From Magnetococcales bacterium (GTDB taxonomy: Bacteria > Pseudomonadota > Magnetococcia > Magnetococcales > DC0425bin3), in NCBI GenBank assembly GCA_015229045.1, contig JADGCJ010000046.1, positions 1 through 23,799 on the forward strand: 23,799 bases of DNA, written 5' to 3'. This document shows, piece after piece, positions 1 through 6,949 of this stretch. Both the position numbers and the translations under genes were made by a program. The first letter of the stretch is position 1; each line of letters begins with the position of its first letter. Below the pieces are notes generated by a model. It was not told the DNA's origin. It did not search any database and was given only the letters and a program-made list of their open reading frames with translations.

Positions 1-12
1 TCTGTCCTGGAC

Positions 13-66
13 CTGCCAGGGAGCCAGCCCCCTGGACCCCGATTCGTTGCCAGGTACTGAATAGTT
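13..66 (+). repeat. Interspersed intergenic repeat, copy 1
   Basis: This 54-base segment matches bases 6404-6457 without gaps at 50 of 54 positions. It starts at a CTGCCAGGGAG core, continues through a C-rich arm (CAGCCCCCTG) and ends in the unstructured tail CGATTCGTTGCC...CTGAATAGTT. In the second copy the C-rich arm pairs with an upstream G-rich arm; here the upstream arm is not recognisable, either because it has diverged or because the window starts inside the element. The segment lies just ahead of murF and the remaining bases up to 104 are AT-rich with no gene. A weak promoter-like pair (TTGCCA at 47-52, AATAGT at 70-75) overlaps it, but I do not call it. Confidence 0.75.
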
Positions 67-104
67 GCCAATAGTTTAAAAAACAAATTTGGTTTGGTTG
101 GAAA

Positions 105-1517
105 ATGGATTTTGACCCATGGCCAGGGAGGCTTCCGTTGTTTGACTTGGACTTTGCAGGGAAAGCGCTGGGTGTGGCGCCAATTTCCCCCAGACCTTTT
201 TCGCCCCAGACCCCACTGACCTCCGTCACCATCGACAGCCGCAAGGTTGTGCCCGGAGCCTTGTTCGTGGCCATTGCCGGTCCGCGCTTCGATGGGCACG
301 ATTTTGTTGCCGAGGCCGTGGCCAAAGGGTGCGCGGCAGCGGTGGTGAGCCGTTTGCCGGGTGACCCTGTGCCCGTACCGCTCTTTCTGGTGCCGGATAC
401 GCAGGTTGCCTTGACACGCCTGGCTGTGGCCTGGCGGGAGCGGGTCAAACCCCTCGTCGTGGCGGTGACCGGATCCTCGGGCAAGACCACCGTCAAGGAG
501 ATGATCGCTGCCTGCCTGGCCGTGCGGGGCGGGGTACATGCCACGCGGGGCAATCTGAACAATCATCTGGGGTTGCCGCTGACCCTGCTCGCCATGCCGG
601 CGGATTGCCGGGTGCTGGTGGCGGAAATGGGCATGAGCGCGGCCGGCGAAATTCGGCATCTGGCGAGCATCGCTCCCCCCGACGTCGCCGTGGTGACGAG
701 CGTGACAGCGGCTCATCTGGAACACCTCGGCTCCCTGGACAACATCGCCCGCGCCAAGGCGGAACTGCTGGAGGCCCTCGCCCCGTCAGGCCTGGGAATC
801 ATTCCGGGCGACAACCCCTTCACCGATCTATTGCGCCAGGCCTGCCGTGGTCGGGTGCGCACCTTCGGTTTCGCGGCGACCGACCCCTCCCGGGCCGTGG
901 ATGTGTCTCCCGAGGGCGGTGACCAGAAGTTTCGCCTGCATCTGGAGCCGGAAGGGGTGACGATGGCGATGGTGGTTCACCATCCGGGTCGCTTCATGGT
1001 TGCCAATGCCGTGGCAGCGGCGACGGCAGCCCACGCTGCGGGCGCGGATCCCTCGGCGATTGTGGCCGCTCTGGGCGGTTTTCATCCGGAGGCGGGGCGC
1101 GGCGGGGTGCGCCAAAGTCGCCACGGCTTCAGCGTGGTGGACGATACCTACAATGCCAATCCCGGCTCGATGGCCGTGGCCCTGGAGTCGTTGGCGCGTC
1201 TGGCCCCGCCGAGGCACCGCGTGGCCATCCTGGGCGATATGCTGGAGTTGGGTTCCACGACGACGACGATCCACGCCGAACTGGCCGGATCGGTGCGCCA
1301 GGCGGTGGTGGATCGGCTCTTCACGGCTGGCCCCTGCATGGCCGCTCTGCACCAGGCAGTCAAGGATGATCCTGGCCGGGTCTGCCTGCATCAGGACGAC
1401 CCGGCCCGGTGGCTGGGAAAAATACGTTCCCGGCTGGGCGCAGGGGACGTGGTGTTGGTCAAAGGTTCCCGTGGCATGCGCATGGAACGTATCGTTCAGG
1501 ATCTTCTGGCAGATTGA
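105..1517 (+). CDS. murF: UDP-MurNAc-tripeptide--D-alanyl-D-alanine ligase
   Basis: MurF adds D-Ala-D-Ala to the UDP-MurNAc tripeptide, the last cytoplasmic step of the peptidoglycan precursor. The 470-residue protein has the three-domain Mur ligase plan. The N-terminal substrate domain carries TIDSRKVVPGALFVAIAG (about 42-59) and RFDGHDF. The ATP-binding loop VTGSSGKTTVK is at about 121-131, followed by GNLNNHLGLPLTLL and VAEMGMSAAGEI. The later motifs DDTYNANPGSM, ILGDMLELG and VKGSRGMRME are those expected of MurF rather than MurE or MurD. Length is close to the E. coli enzyme (~450). The ATG at 105 has only a weak ribosome site (GGTTGGAAA), but it gives a normal N-terminus. It is the first complete gene of a five-gene + strand operon; murE is expected just left of the window. 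mraY follows after 12 bases. Confidence 0.97.
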   Translation: MDFDPWPGRLPLFDLDFAGKALGVAPISPRPFSPQTPLTSVTIDSRKVVPGALFVAIAGPRFDGHDFVAEAVAKGCAAAVVSRLPGDPVPVPLFLVPDTQVALTRLAVAWRERVKPLVVAVTGSSGKTTVKEMIAACLAVRGGVHATRGNLNNHLGLPLTLLAMPADCRVLVAEMGMSAAGEIRHLASIAPPDVAVVTSVTAAHLEHLGSLDNIARAKAELLEALAPSGLGIIPGDNPFTDLLRQACRGRVRTFGFAATDPSRAVDVSPEGGDQKFRLHLEPEGVTMAMVVHHPGRFMVANAVAAATAAHAAGADPSAIVAALGGFHPEAGRGGVRQSRHGFSVVDDTYNANPGSMAVALESLARLAPPRHRVAILGDMLELGSTTTTIHAELAGSVRQAVVDRLFTAGPCMAALHQAVKDDPGRVCLHQDDPARWLGKIRSRLGAGDVVLVKGSRGMRMERIVQDLLAD

Positions 1518-1529
1518 GAAAGCAAAACG

Positions 1530-2624
1530 ATGCTCTACCACCTTCTTTTCCCCTTGTCCGAATGGTCGGAACGTCTGTCTTTTCTTAATCTTTTCAAATA
1601 TATCACGTTCAGGACGATCGGGGCGATCCTGACCGCCCTGGTGTTGTCCTTCCTGCTGGGACCGTGGATGATCCGTACCTTGCGGGTGATGCAAAAAAAG
1701 GGGCAGCCCATTCGGACGGATGGACCGCAGCGGCACATCATCGAGAAAAAAGGCACCCCCACCATGGGGGGAACCCTGATCCTGGTGGCCCTGGTGGTGC
1801 CGACCCTGCTGTGGGCGGATTTGAGCAATGTCTTCATCTGGATGGTTTTGTTCACCACGCTGGGTTATGGCGCCATCGGTTTTTGGGATGACAGCCGCAA
1901 ACTGCTCTGGAACAATCCCAAGGGGGTGCCTGCCCGGACCCGACTGGTACTCCAGATCGGCATCGCCCTGGCGGCGGCCTTGCTGCTGAAATATCATGGC
2001 AGCGGCCAGTTTGGCCTCCTGACGGTGCCTTTTTTCAAGCACATCTCCCTGAATCTGGGGTGGCTGTTTTTTCCGTTCGCGATACTGGTCATTGTCGGCA
2101 GCGGCAATGCGGTCAATCTCACCGATGGCCTCGATGGCCTGGCCATCGGTCAGGTGTTGCTGGTGGCGGCCAGTTTTGCCATCATCAGCTATGTGACGGG
2201 GCACGTCCATTTTGCCAACTATCTGAGGATTCCCTACGTTGCCGGGGCGGGCGAGATGACCATCTTTTGCGGGGCGATGCTGGGGGCGTCGCTGGGATTC
2301 CTCTGGTTCAATGCCTATCCGGCCCAGGTCTTCATGGGTGATGTGGGCGCCCTGGCTTTGGGGGCGGCTTTGGGGAGTGTCGCCCTGGTGACGCACCATG
2401 AAATCGTCCTGGTCATCATCGGTGGTGTCTTTGTCATGGAGACCTTGTCGGTGGTGTTGCAGGTGGCCTCCTTCAAGATGATCGGCAGACGGGTCTTTCG
2501 CATGGCCCCCATCCATCACCATTTCGAGCTGAAGGGGTGGGCCGAACCCAAAATCATCGTCCGTTTCTGGATCATTTCGGTGATTCTGGCCCTGGTGGGG
2601 TTGGCCACTTTGAAGGTTCGTTGA
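1530..2624 (+). CDS. mraY: Phospho-MurNAc-pentapeptide-transferase (lipid I synthase)
   Basis: MraY transfers phospho-MurNAc-pentapeptide from UDP to undecaprenyl phosphate in the inner membrane, forming lipid I. The 364-residue product is the normal family length (E. coli ~360) and is a polytopic membrane protein with about ten hydrophobic helices. Visible signatures are KKGTPTMGG (about 73-81), the Asp pair in GFWDDSRK (120-121), [15 protein letters not shown] (about 193-207), [11 protein letters not shown] (about 268-278) and the histidine-rich loop [13 protein letters not shown] (about 325-337), all part of the Mg/nucleotide active site. The start ATG follows murF by 12 bases, so the two are surely co-transcribed. 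murD begins 31 bases downstream. Confidence 0.98.
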   Translation: MLYHLLFPLSEWSERLSFLNLFKYITFRTIGAILTALVLSFLLGPWMIRTLRVMQKKGQPIRTDGPQRHIIEKKGTPTMGGTLILVALVVPTLLWADLSNVFIWMVLFTTLGYGAIGFWDDSRKLLWNNPKGVPARTRLVLQIGIALAAALLLKYHGSGQFGLLTVPFFKHISLNLGWLFFPFAILVIVGSGNAVNLTDGLDGLAIGQVLLVAASFAIISYVTGHVHFANYLRIPYVAGAGEMTIFCGAMLGASLGFLWFNAYPAQVFMGDVGALALGAALGSVALVTHHEIVLVIIGGVFVMETLSVVLQVASFKMIGRRVFRMAPIHHHFELKGWAEPKIIVRFWIISVILALVGLATLKVR

Positions 2625-2655
2625 CGTTTTTCTCTTTGTTTTTTGGACGGTCTCC

Positions 2656-4026
2656 ATGGTCGACATTCACACGCAGAAGGGACAAGCCGCTCACGCGGCG
2701 CCAATCGGGGTGGTGGGATTGGGCCGCTCCGGCATCGCCGCTGCCCGATTTTTGGCCGAACGCCGCCATCCGGTCCTGGCTTGCGACGAAAGTCTCCACG
2801 CCTCCGGCGCCGAGGCGCTGGCCGCCCTGCCGGGGATCGAAGTCCATCTGGGGCCATTGCCCGCCGCCCGGCTGCGCCAGTGCCAAACCATCCTGCTCTC
2901 GCCAGGGGTGCCGAGAAATCACCCGGCCCTGGCCGCCACCAACCCGATCAACGACGTGGAGTGGCTCTACAGGTGGAGTCGGGAGCAGCTCGCTCCGCCG
3001 CGCTTTATCGGTATCACCGGCAGCAATGGCAAATCGACGGTCACGACCTTGACGGGTCTCATGGTGGCGGAAGCAGGAATCCCCGGGGCGGTGGGTGGCA
3101 ATCTGGGCGATGCGGCGCTCTCCCTCTGGCGCCCGGAAGTCACCCTCTATGTCCTGGAACTCTCCTCCTTCCAGTTGGAGAGCATCGATCGTTTTCGACC
3201 CCAGGTGGGGGTGATGCTCAACATGACTCCCGATCACCTGGATCGCTATCCGGATGCGGCGGCTTATCTGGCGGCCAAGGAGCGTCTGTTTGGCAACCAG
3301 GGATCGGGAGATGTGGCCGTGATCAATGCCGAAGATCCGGCCCTGGCCACGACCCGGGCCAATCTGGCGCGTGGTGCCGCCAGAATCATCCCTTTCGCCA
3401 TCGACGCTCCGGTTCCGGGTGGGGTTTATGTCCAGGACGGATATCTGGTGGATCATCGCTTCGCGTCGCCCAGGCCTTTGCTGGCGGTGGCCGAAATTGC
3501 CATGACCGGGCGGCACAATCAGGCCAACGCGGCCGCTGCGGCTGCCGCAGCCCTGGCGGGTGGTGTTCCGGCGACGGCGGTGGTGCGGGTCTTGAAGCGC
3601 TTTACGGGCCTTGCCCATCGCATGGAGCTGGTACGCACCCTGGATGGTGTCCGCTATTACAATGACTCCAAAGGGACCAATGTCGGCGCGGTGGTGGCCT
3701 CTCTGGGGTCGTTTGAACGGGATGTGGTCCTGATCGCGGGTGGGCGGGACAAAAACAGCGATTTCGCCCCTTTGGCCGACCAGGTTCGCGAGCGGGTCAC
3801 GGCTGCGGTCCTGATCGGGGAGGCGGCTGACTCCCTGGAGCAGGTTCTGGGCAAGGTGACCCGGGTGGTGCGGGCAACCAGTATGGTCGAAGCCGTGCGA
3901 CTGGCCAGGGGTCTGGCCCGGCCCGGAGGCGTGGTGCTGCTCTCTCCCGCTTGCGCCTCTTTTGACATGTTTCGCCATTTTGAGGATCGGGGAGACAAAT
4001 TTCGGGAGGCGGTCCATGGCATCTGA
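2656..4026 (+). CDS. murD: UDP-MurNAc-L-alanine--D-glutamate ligase
   Basis: MurD adds D-glutamate to UDP-MurNAc-L-Ala in the cytoplasm. The 456-residue protein starts with a Rossmann-like nucleotide motif GVVGLGRSGIAAARFL (about 18-33). The ATP loop GITGSNGKSTVTTLTG is at about 119-134, and VLELSSFQLE and MLNMTPDHLDRY follow. The C-terminal domain has YNDSKGTNVGA, LIAGGRDKNSDF and LLSPACASFDMF, which together identify MurD rather than another Mur ligase. A GGACGG sequence about ten bases upstream supports the ATG at 2656. Its last 11 bases overlap the start of ftsW, which suggests translational coupling. Confidence 0.97.
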   Translation: MVDIHTQKGQAAHAAPIGVVGLGRSGIAAARFLAERRHPVLACDESLHASGAEALAALPGIEVHLGPLPAARLRQCQTILLSPGVPRNHPALAATNPINDVEWLYRWSREQLAPPRFIGITGSNGKSTVTTLTGLMVAEAGIPGAVGGNLGDAALSLWRPEVTLYVLELSSFQLESIDRFRPQVGVMLNMTPDHLDRYPDAAAYLAAKERLFGNQGSGDVAVINAEDPALATTRANLARGAARIIPFAIDAPVPGGVYVQDGYLVDHRFASPRPLLAVAEIAMTGRHNQANAAAAAAAALAGGVPATAVVRVLKRFTGLAHRMELVRTLDGVRYYNDSKGTNVGAVVASLGSFERDVVLIAGGRDKNSDFAPLADQVRERVTAAVLIGEAADSLEQVLGKVTRVVRATSMVEAVRLARGLARPGGVVLLSPACASFDMFRHFEDRGDKFREAVHGI

Positions 4027-5167
4027 CAAGAAATCCGTTCTCAATCAATTGAGCCAGATGGATTTTTGGCTGGCGGTTTCGGCCTTGACCCTGGTGGCCA
4101 TTGGTCAGGTCATGGTCTATTCGGCTTCGGTTCCCATAGCCATGCGCCGTTTCAACGATGCCAACCATTTCGCCGTGCGCAACCTGCTTTTTGCCTTGAT
4201 CGGGATTGTCGTGGCTGTTGCTGCCAGTCGGCTTTCGGTGGAGTCGATTCGCCGCCTGGGTCGTGTCGGTTTCTGGTTTGCCTTGGCGACTCTCCTGATT
4301 GTCCTGATACCTGGCCTGGGGATCGAGGGGGGAGGTGCCCGGCGCTGGATCAATTTTCGGGTTTTTACCATCCAGCCGTCGGAGCCTTTCAAGGTTTTGC
4401 TGGTGCTGTTTGTGGCGCATGTCCTGGAGACCGATCCTGGCCGTGTCTTGCGACTGAAGGGGGGATTGCTTCCTTTGCTGGTTCTTTTTGGCGTGGCGGC
4501 TGCCCTGCTTATGTCCGAACCTGATTTTGGTGCCACCCTGATCAGCGGTACGGTGGTGTTGGGGATGGTCTTTGTGGCCGGCATTCCCTTTGCCTGGATC
4601 GTCTTTTTGATCGTGGCAGCTGTTCCTGCCGCTGCTGCCGGAGTGATCATGGCTCCTTATCGGTTTCAGCGGGTGATATCTTTTTGGGATCCCTGGGATG
4701 ATCCTCAGGATTCCGATTTTCAATTGGCGCAGTCGCTGCTCTCTTTTGGCAGTGGTGGTTTGTCCGGGACTGGTCTGGGTGAGGGTCGCCAGAAGCAATT
4801 TTATCTGCCGGAGGCTCATACGGATTTTATTTTCTCCGTGGTCGGCGAAGAGCTGGGTCTGTTTTGGATCCTGTTGATCATTGCCCTGTTCGCGGTCATG
4901 ATCTGGCGGGCTTTCCTCATTGCCCAGAATACGCCTGATCCCTATGTTCGACTGGGGGCGGCCGGTTTGGGAATCTTGTTGGGCACCCAGGCCATCGCCA
5001 ACATGGGGGTGGTCATGGGGTTGCTCCCCCCCAAGGGACTCACACTGCCCCTGGTCAGTTATGGTGGATCATCGCTGATCATCACGTTGGGCACGGTGGG
5101 TTTGTTGTTGGCCTTTTCGCGTACTGTTCCACCCTTGCACCACGCCAGCCGGGTCGGGCGAGAATAG
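4016..5167 (+). CDS. ftsW: Septal lipid II polymerase of the SEDS family
   Basis: FtsW is the inner-membrane glycosyltransferase that polymerises lipid II at the division site, working with the transpeptidase FtsI, which is not in this window. I choose the ATG at 4016 (MASDKKSVL, 383 residues) because a clear GGGAGG lies just upstream and because earlier in-frame starts would lie deeper inside murD. The protein has about ten membrane segments. SEDS hallmarks are VMVYSAS near the N-terminus, GARRWINF followed by IQPSEPFKVLLVLFVAHVL, SEPDFGATL, the large loop FQLAQSLLSFGSGGLSGTGL with LPEAHTDFIFSVVGEELG, and PPKGLTLPLVSYGGSSL near the end. The position between murD and murG marks it as FtsW rather than RodA. 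Confidence 0.96.
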   Translation: MASDKKSVLNQLSQMDFWLAVSALTLVAIGQVMVYSASVPIAMRRFNDANHFAVRNLLFALIGIVVAVAASRLSVESIRRLGRVGFWFALATLLIVLIPGLGIEGGGARRWINFRVFTIQPSEPFKVLLVLFVAHVLETDPGRVLRLKGGLLPLLVLFGVAAALLMSEPDFGATLISGTVVLGMVFVAGIPFAWIVFLIVAAVPAAAAGVIMAPYRFQRVISFWDPWDDPQDSDFQLAQSLLSFGSGGLSGTGLGEGRQKQFYLPEAHTDFIFSVVGEELGLFWILLIIALFAVMIWRAFLIAQNTPDPYVRLGAAGLGILLGTQAIANMGVVMGLLPPKGLTLPLVSYGGSSLIITLGTVGLLLAFSRTVPPLHHASRVGRE

Positions 5168-5176
5168 GAGAAGAGT

Positions 5177-6367
5177 GTGACTGGATCCCTCTTGCAAAAG
5201 CCTGACAAGCTGGGGTGTGTGGGATCGGAACTTGATGTTTCGGATCGCTCCGGATCCGGGTCGATGCAGCGGCTTTTGATCGCCGGGGGTGGGACCGGAG
5301 GCCACCTGTTTCCGGCCATGGCCGTCGCCGATGCCTGGAAAAAGACCACCGCTGGCGAGGTTCTGTTTGTCGGTACTCCCTGGGGACTGGAGAGTCGCGT
5401 CCTGCCCCAGGAGGGACGGCGTTTGGCGACTTTGCGGGTGGGGCAGCTCAAAGGGAGCGGTCTGTGGCGGCGTGTACGTACCCTGGCTGGTCTGGTCCCG
5501 GCCCTGTGGGGGGCGTTGGTCATCTTGCGGGAGTTTCGACCCCATATCGTGTTGGGGGTGGGGGGGTACGCTTCGGCACCGGCGGTGGTGGCGGCGCGGC
5601 TTTTGGGTTTGCCAACGGTTTTGCATGAGCAAAATGCCCTGCCTGGTCTGGCCAACCGCTTGCTGGGGCGTTTCGTACAAACGGTCTGTTTGAGTTTTCC
5701 CCAGGCGGCGGTGCATTTTTCCGGTCGGCCGGTCTTGACCACTGGCAATCCGGTGCGTGAAAGCCTGGTGCAGGCTGCAGCTGAAGAGGGAGAGGTGTCA
5801 TCTTTGGCAGCACCTTTGCGGTTGCTGATCTTTGGAGGCAGTCAGGGGGCACAAATATTGACCGATGTGGTTCCTGCCGCCTTGGCTGACCTGGTCAAGG
5901 GGGCTGGTCAGGCCTCCATTCGGGTGCAGCACCAGGTGCGTGCGGCCGATGTCGAATCGGTGGCGGCTTTTTATCGCCAGGCGGGGATCGAGGCGAACTG
6001 TGCCCCGTTTTTTCGTGACATGGCCCAGGCCTATCGTGCGGCTGATCTGGTGATTGCCCGGGCCGGAGCCACGACATTGGCGGAATTGATGGTCATGGGC
6101 AAGCCGGCTTTGTTGATTCCCTATCCTTTTGCTGCCGATGATCATCAGACGGCCAATGCCCGCGCCCTGGTGGAGGCGGGTGGTGCCTGGATGCAATCCC
6201 AGGCGCATCTGACTGTTCCCTGGTTGACAGAGTTTCTGGTGCAGCGTCTGGCTGATCGGGGGGGGTTGCTCGATGTCGGATTGCGGGCGCACTCCCTGGC
6301 CCATCCCGAGGCGGCACAGCGGATTGTTGCCACGCTTCTGGGTTTGGTCCAGGGCAATCGCATTTAA
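5177..6367 (+). CDS. murG: Lipid II synthase (UDP-GlcNAc transferase MurG)
   Basis: MurG transfers GlcNAc from UDP-GlcNAc to lipid I on the cytoplasmic face of the membrane, making lipid II. Family motifs are the glycine loop AGGGTGGHLFPAMAVA, GVGGYASAPAVVAA, LHEQNALPGLANR, FGGSQGAQ, and the donor-binding stretch ARAGATTLAELMVMGKPAL followed by IPYPFAADDHQTANA. The start is uncertain. A GTG at 5177 has a strong AGGAG six bases upstream, overlapping the ftsW stop codon, and gives 396 residues. The ATG at 5264 matches the usual family N-terminus (MQRLLIAGGGTGG, 367 residues) but has a poor ribosome site. I annotate the GTG start, so the protein carries 29 extra residues. It is the last gene of the + strand operon; in most relatives murC would follow on the same strand. 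Confidence 0.95.
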   Translation: MTGSLLQKPDKLGCVGSELDVSDRSGSGSMQRLLIAGGGTGGHLFPAMAVADAWKKTTAGEVLFVGTPWGLESRVLPQEGRRLATLRVGQLKGSGLWRRVRTLAGLVPALWGALVILREFRPHIVLGVGGYASAPAVVAARLLGLPTVLHEQNALPGLANRLLGRFVQTVCLSFPQAAVHFSGRPVLTTGNPVRESLVQAAAEEGEVSSLAAPLRLLIFGGSQGAQILTDVVPAALADLVKGAGQASIRVQHQVRAADVESVAAFYRQAGIEANCAPFFRDMAQAYRAADLVIARAGATTLAELMVMGKPALLIPYPFAADDHQTANARALVEAGGAWMQSQAHLTVPWLTEFLVQRLADRGGLLDVGLRAHSLAHPEAAQRIVATLLGLVQGNRI

Positions 6368-6382
6368 AAAATCAGGTAACTG

Positions 6383-6457
6383 GGGGTTCAGGGGGCTGGC
6401 TCCCTGCCAGGGAGGCAGCCCCCTGAACCCCGATTCGTTGCCGGGTGCTGAATAGTT
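6383..6457 (+). repeat. Interspersed intergenic repeat, copy 2, with long hairpin
   Basis: Bases 6383-6398 and 6416-6431 are perfect 16-base inverted arms (GGGGTTCAGGGGGCTG and its complement). An inner stem CTCCCT/AGGGAG at 6400-6405 and 6409-6414 gives a nearly continuous 49-base hairpin. It is followed by the tail CGATTCGTTGCCGGGTGCTGAATAGTT. Bases 6404-6457 match bases 13-66 at 50 of 54 positions in the same orientation, so the pair frames the murF-murG operon. The hairpin starts 15 bases after the murG stop codon and could act as a transcript end or RNA-stability structure, although no T-run follows directly. Confidence 0.8.
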
Positions 6458-6458
6458 A

Positions 6459-6478
6459 TACCGTTTCGGTAAATTTTT
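6459..6478 (+). terminator. Weak terminator-like hairpin after murG
   Basis: A short perfect stem TACCG-TTT-CGGTA (6459-6471) is followed by AATTTTT. The stem is only five base pairs, so it is a marginal Rho-independent terminator for the murF-murG operon on its own. Together with the large hairpin just upstream it may mark the 3' end of that transcript. Confidence 0.25.
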
Positions 6479-6527
6479 GGCCTGATGTGATGGATCTAAA
6501 TCACGCGGATAAGACTCCAACCCATCC

Positions 6528-6556
6528 TTGACATGCCATTTTATTGTCAATTTAAA
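6528..6556 (+). promoter_or_regulatory. Candidate sigma-70 promoter with internal dyad
   Basis: A perfect -35 hexamer TTGACA (6528-6533) is followed after 17 bases by TTTAAA (6551-6556), four of six matches to the -10 consensus. TTGACA is also one arm of an inverted repeat whose other arm TGTCAA lies at 6545-6550, so a regulator could cover the promoter. No recognisable gene lies downstream before the terminator-like hairpin at 6926-6946. This is a sequence match only. Confidence 0.35.
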
Positions 6557-6901
6557 ATCAACAAGTTGCGTGGTGATTTTTCGGCGAATGGCACTACAAA
6601 CATGTCATTCTTCGATTTGATGGGTTCAGACGAGCATTTTTTTTACTCCACCGGGACTGGAATCAAGGCCAAGCGTTTGGTAGATCATTTTCTGGTTTGG
6701 TTCTGCCCGAGTTGCTTTCCGTACATGGAGAGTCCGGCCATTCGTCCTATGATCAAACCCAAGGCGGCAGACCGTTGTGGACCTGATGGCACTACAAAAA
6801 GAGGTTAAAAAATGCAGTGTAAATAAATCAACATGTTGAAACGCACAACCCAGTCAAAATCAGCCAGGAACGGCCAAATCATGTTGAACATGGGCCAGGC
6901 C
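6557..6901 (+). other. Gene-poor stretch between convergent operons
   Basis: I recognise no conserved gene here. The stretch contains two exact 13-base direct repeats ATGGCACTACAAA (6588-6600 and 6786-6798) 198 bases apart, and two related dyads, CAACAAGTTG (6559-6568) and TCAACATGTTGA (about 6828-6839). One small open frame (6602-6808, 68 codons) has a CPSC pair but no ribosome site and no family I can name. Codon-like runs on the other strand are equally unconvincing. It may be a decayed gene, a small non-autonomous insertion, or the body of a small RNA started by the promoter at 6528. Confidence 0.4.
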
Positions 6902-6946
6902 CCGCCAAGGGAGCAGACGGCTTTTGGGGCTTTGCTCCCCTTTTTT
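6902..6946 (+). repeat. Boundary repeat, left copy (degenerate)
   Basis: CCGCCAAGGGAGCAGACGG (6902-6920) matches the reverse complement of the window end (23781-23799) at 16 of 19 positions. Both are followed, in the same relative order, by a TTGGGG(G)CTT-GC-CCC-TTTT hairpin. The right copy has about 40 extra bases between these parts. The two copies are therefore one repeat family in opposite orientation, placed at the two ends of the - strand block. Confidence 0.55.
6926..6946 (+). terminator. Rho-independent-like terminator facing right
   Basis: GGGGC-TTT-GC(T)CCC (6926-6939) forms a five-pair stem with one bulged T, and the remaining C is followed by six Ts at 6941-6946. Read on the + strand this is a plausible terminator for rightward transcripts from the murF operon or the promoter at 6528. 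It lies four bases before the end of the convergent large - strand gene, so it would stop antisense transcription into that gene. Confidence 0.45.
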
Positions 6947-6949
6947 CTC

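Noticed and set aside
828..2666. A 612-codon open frame on the - strand opposite murF and mraY
   Set aside because: It spans two certain genes and encodes a low-complexity Gln/His/Asp-rich product; shadow of murF and mraY.
6602..6808. A 68-codon frame in the gap after murG
   Set aside because: No ribosome site, no recognisable family and a repeat inside it; kept only as part of the unexplained gap.
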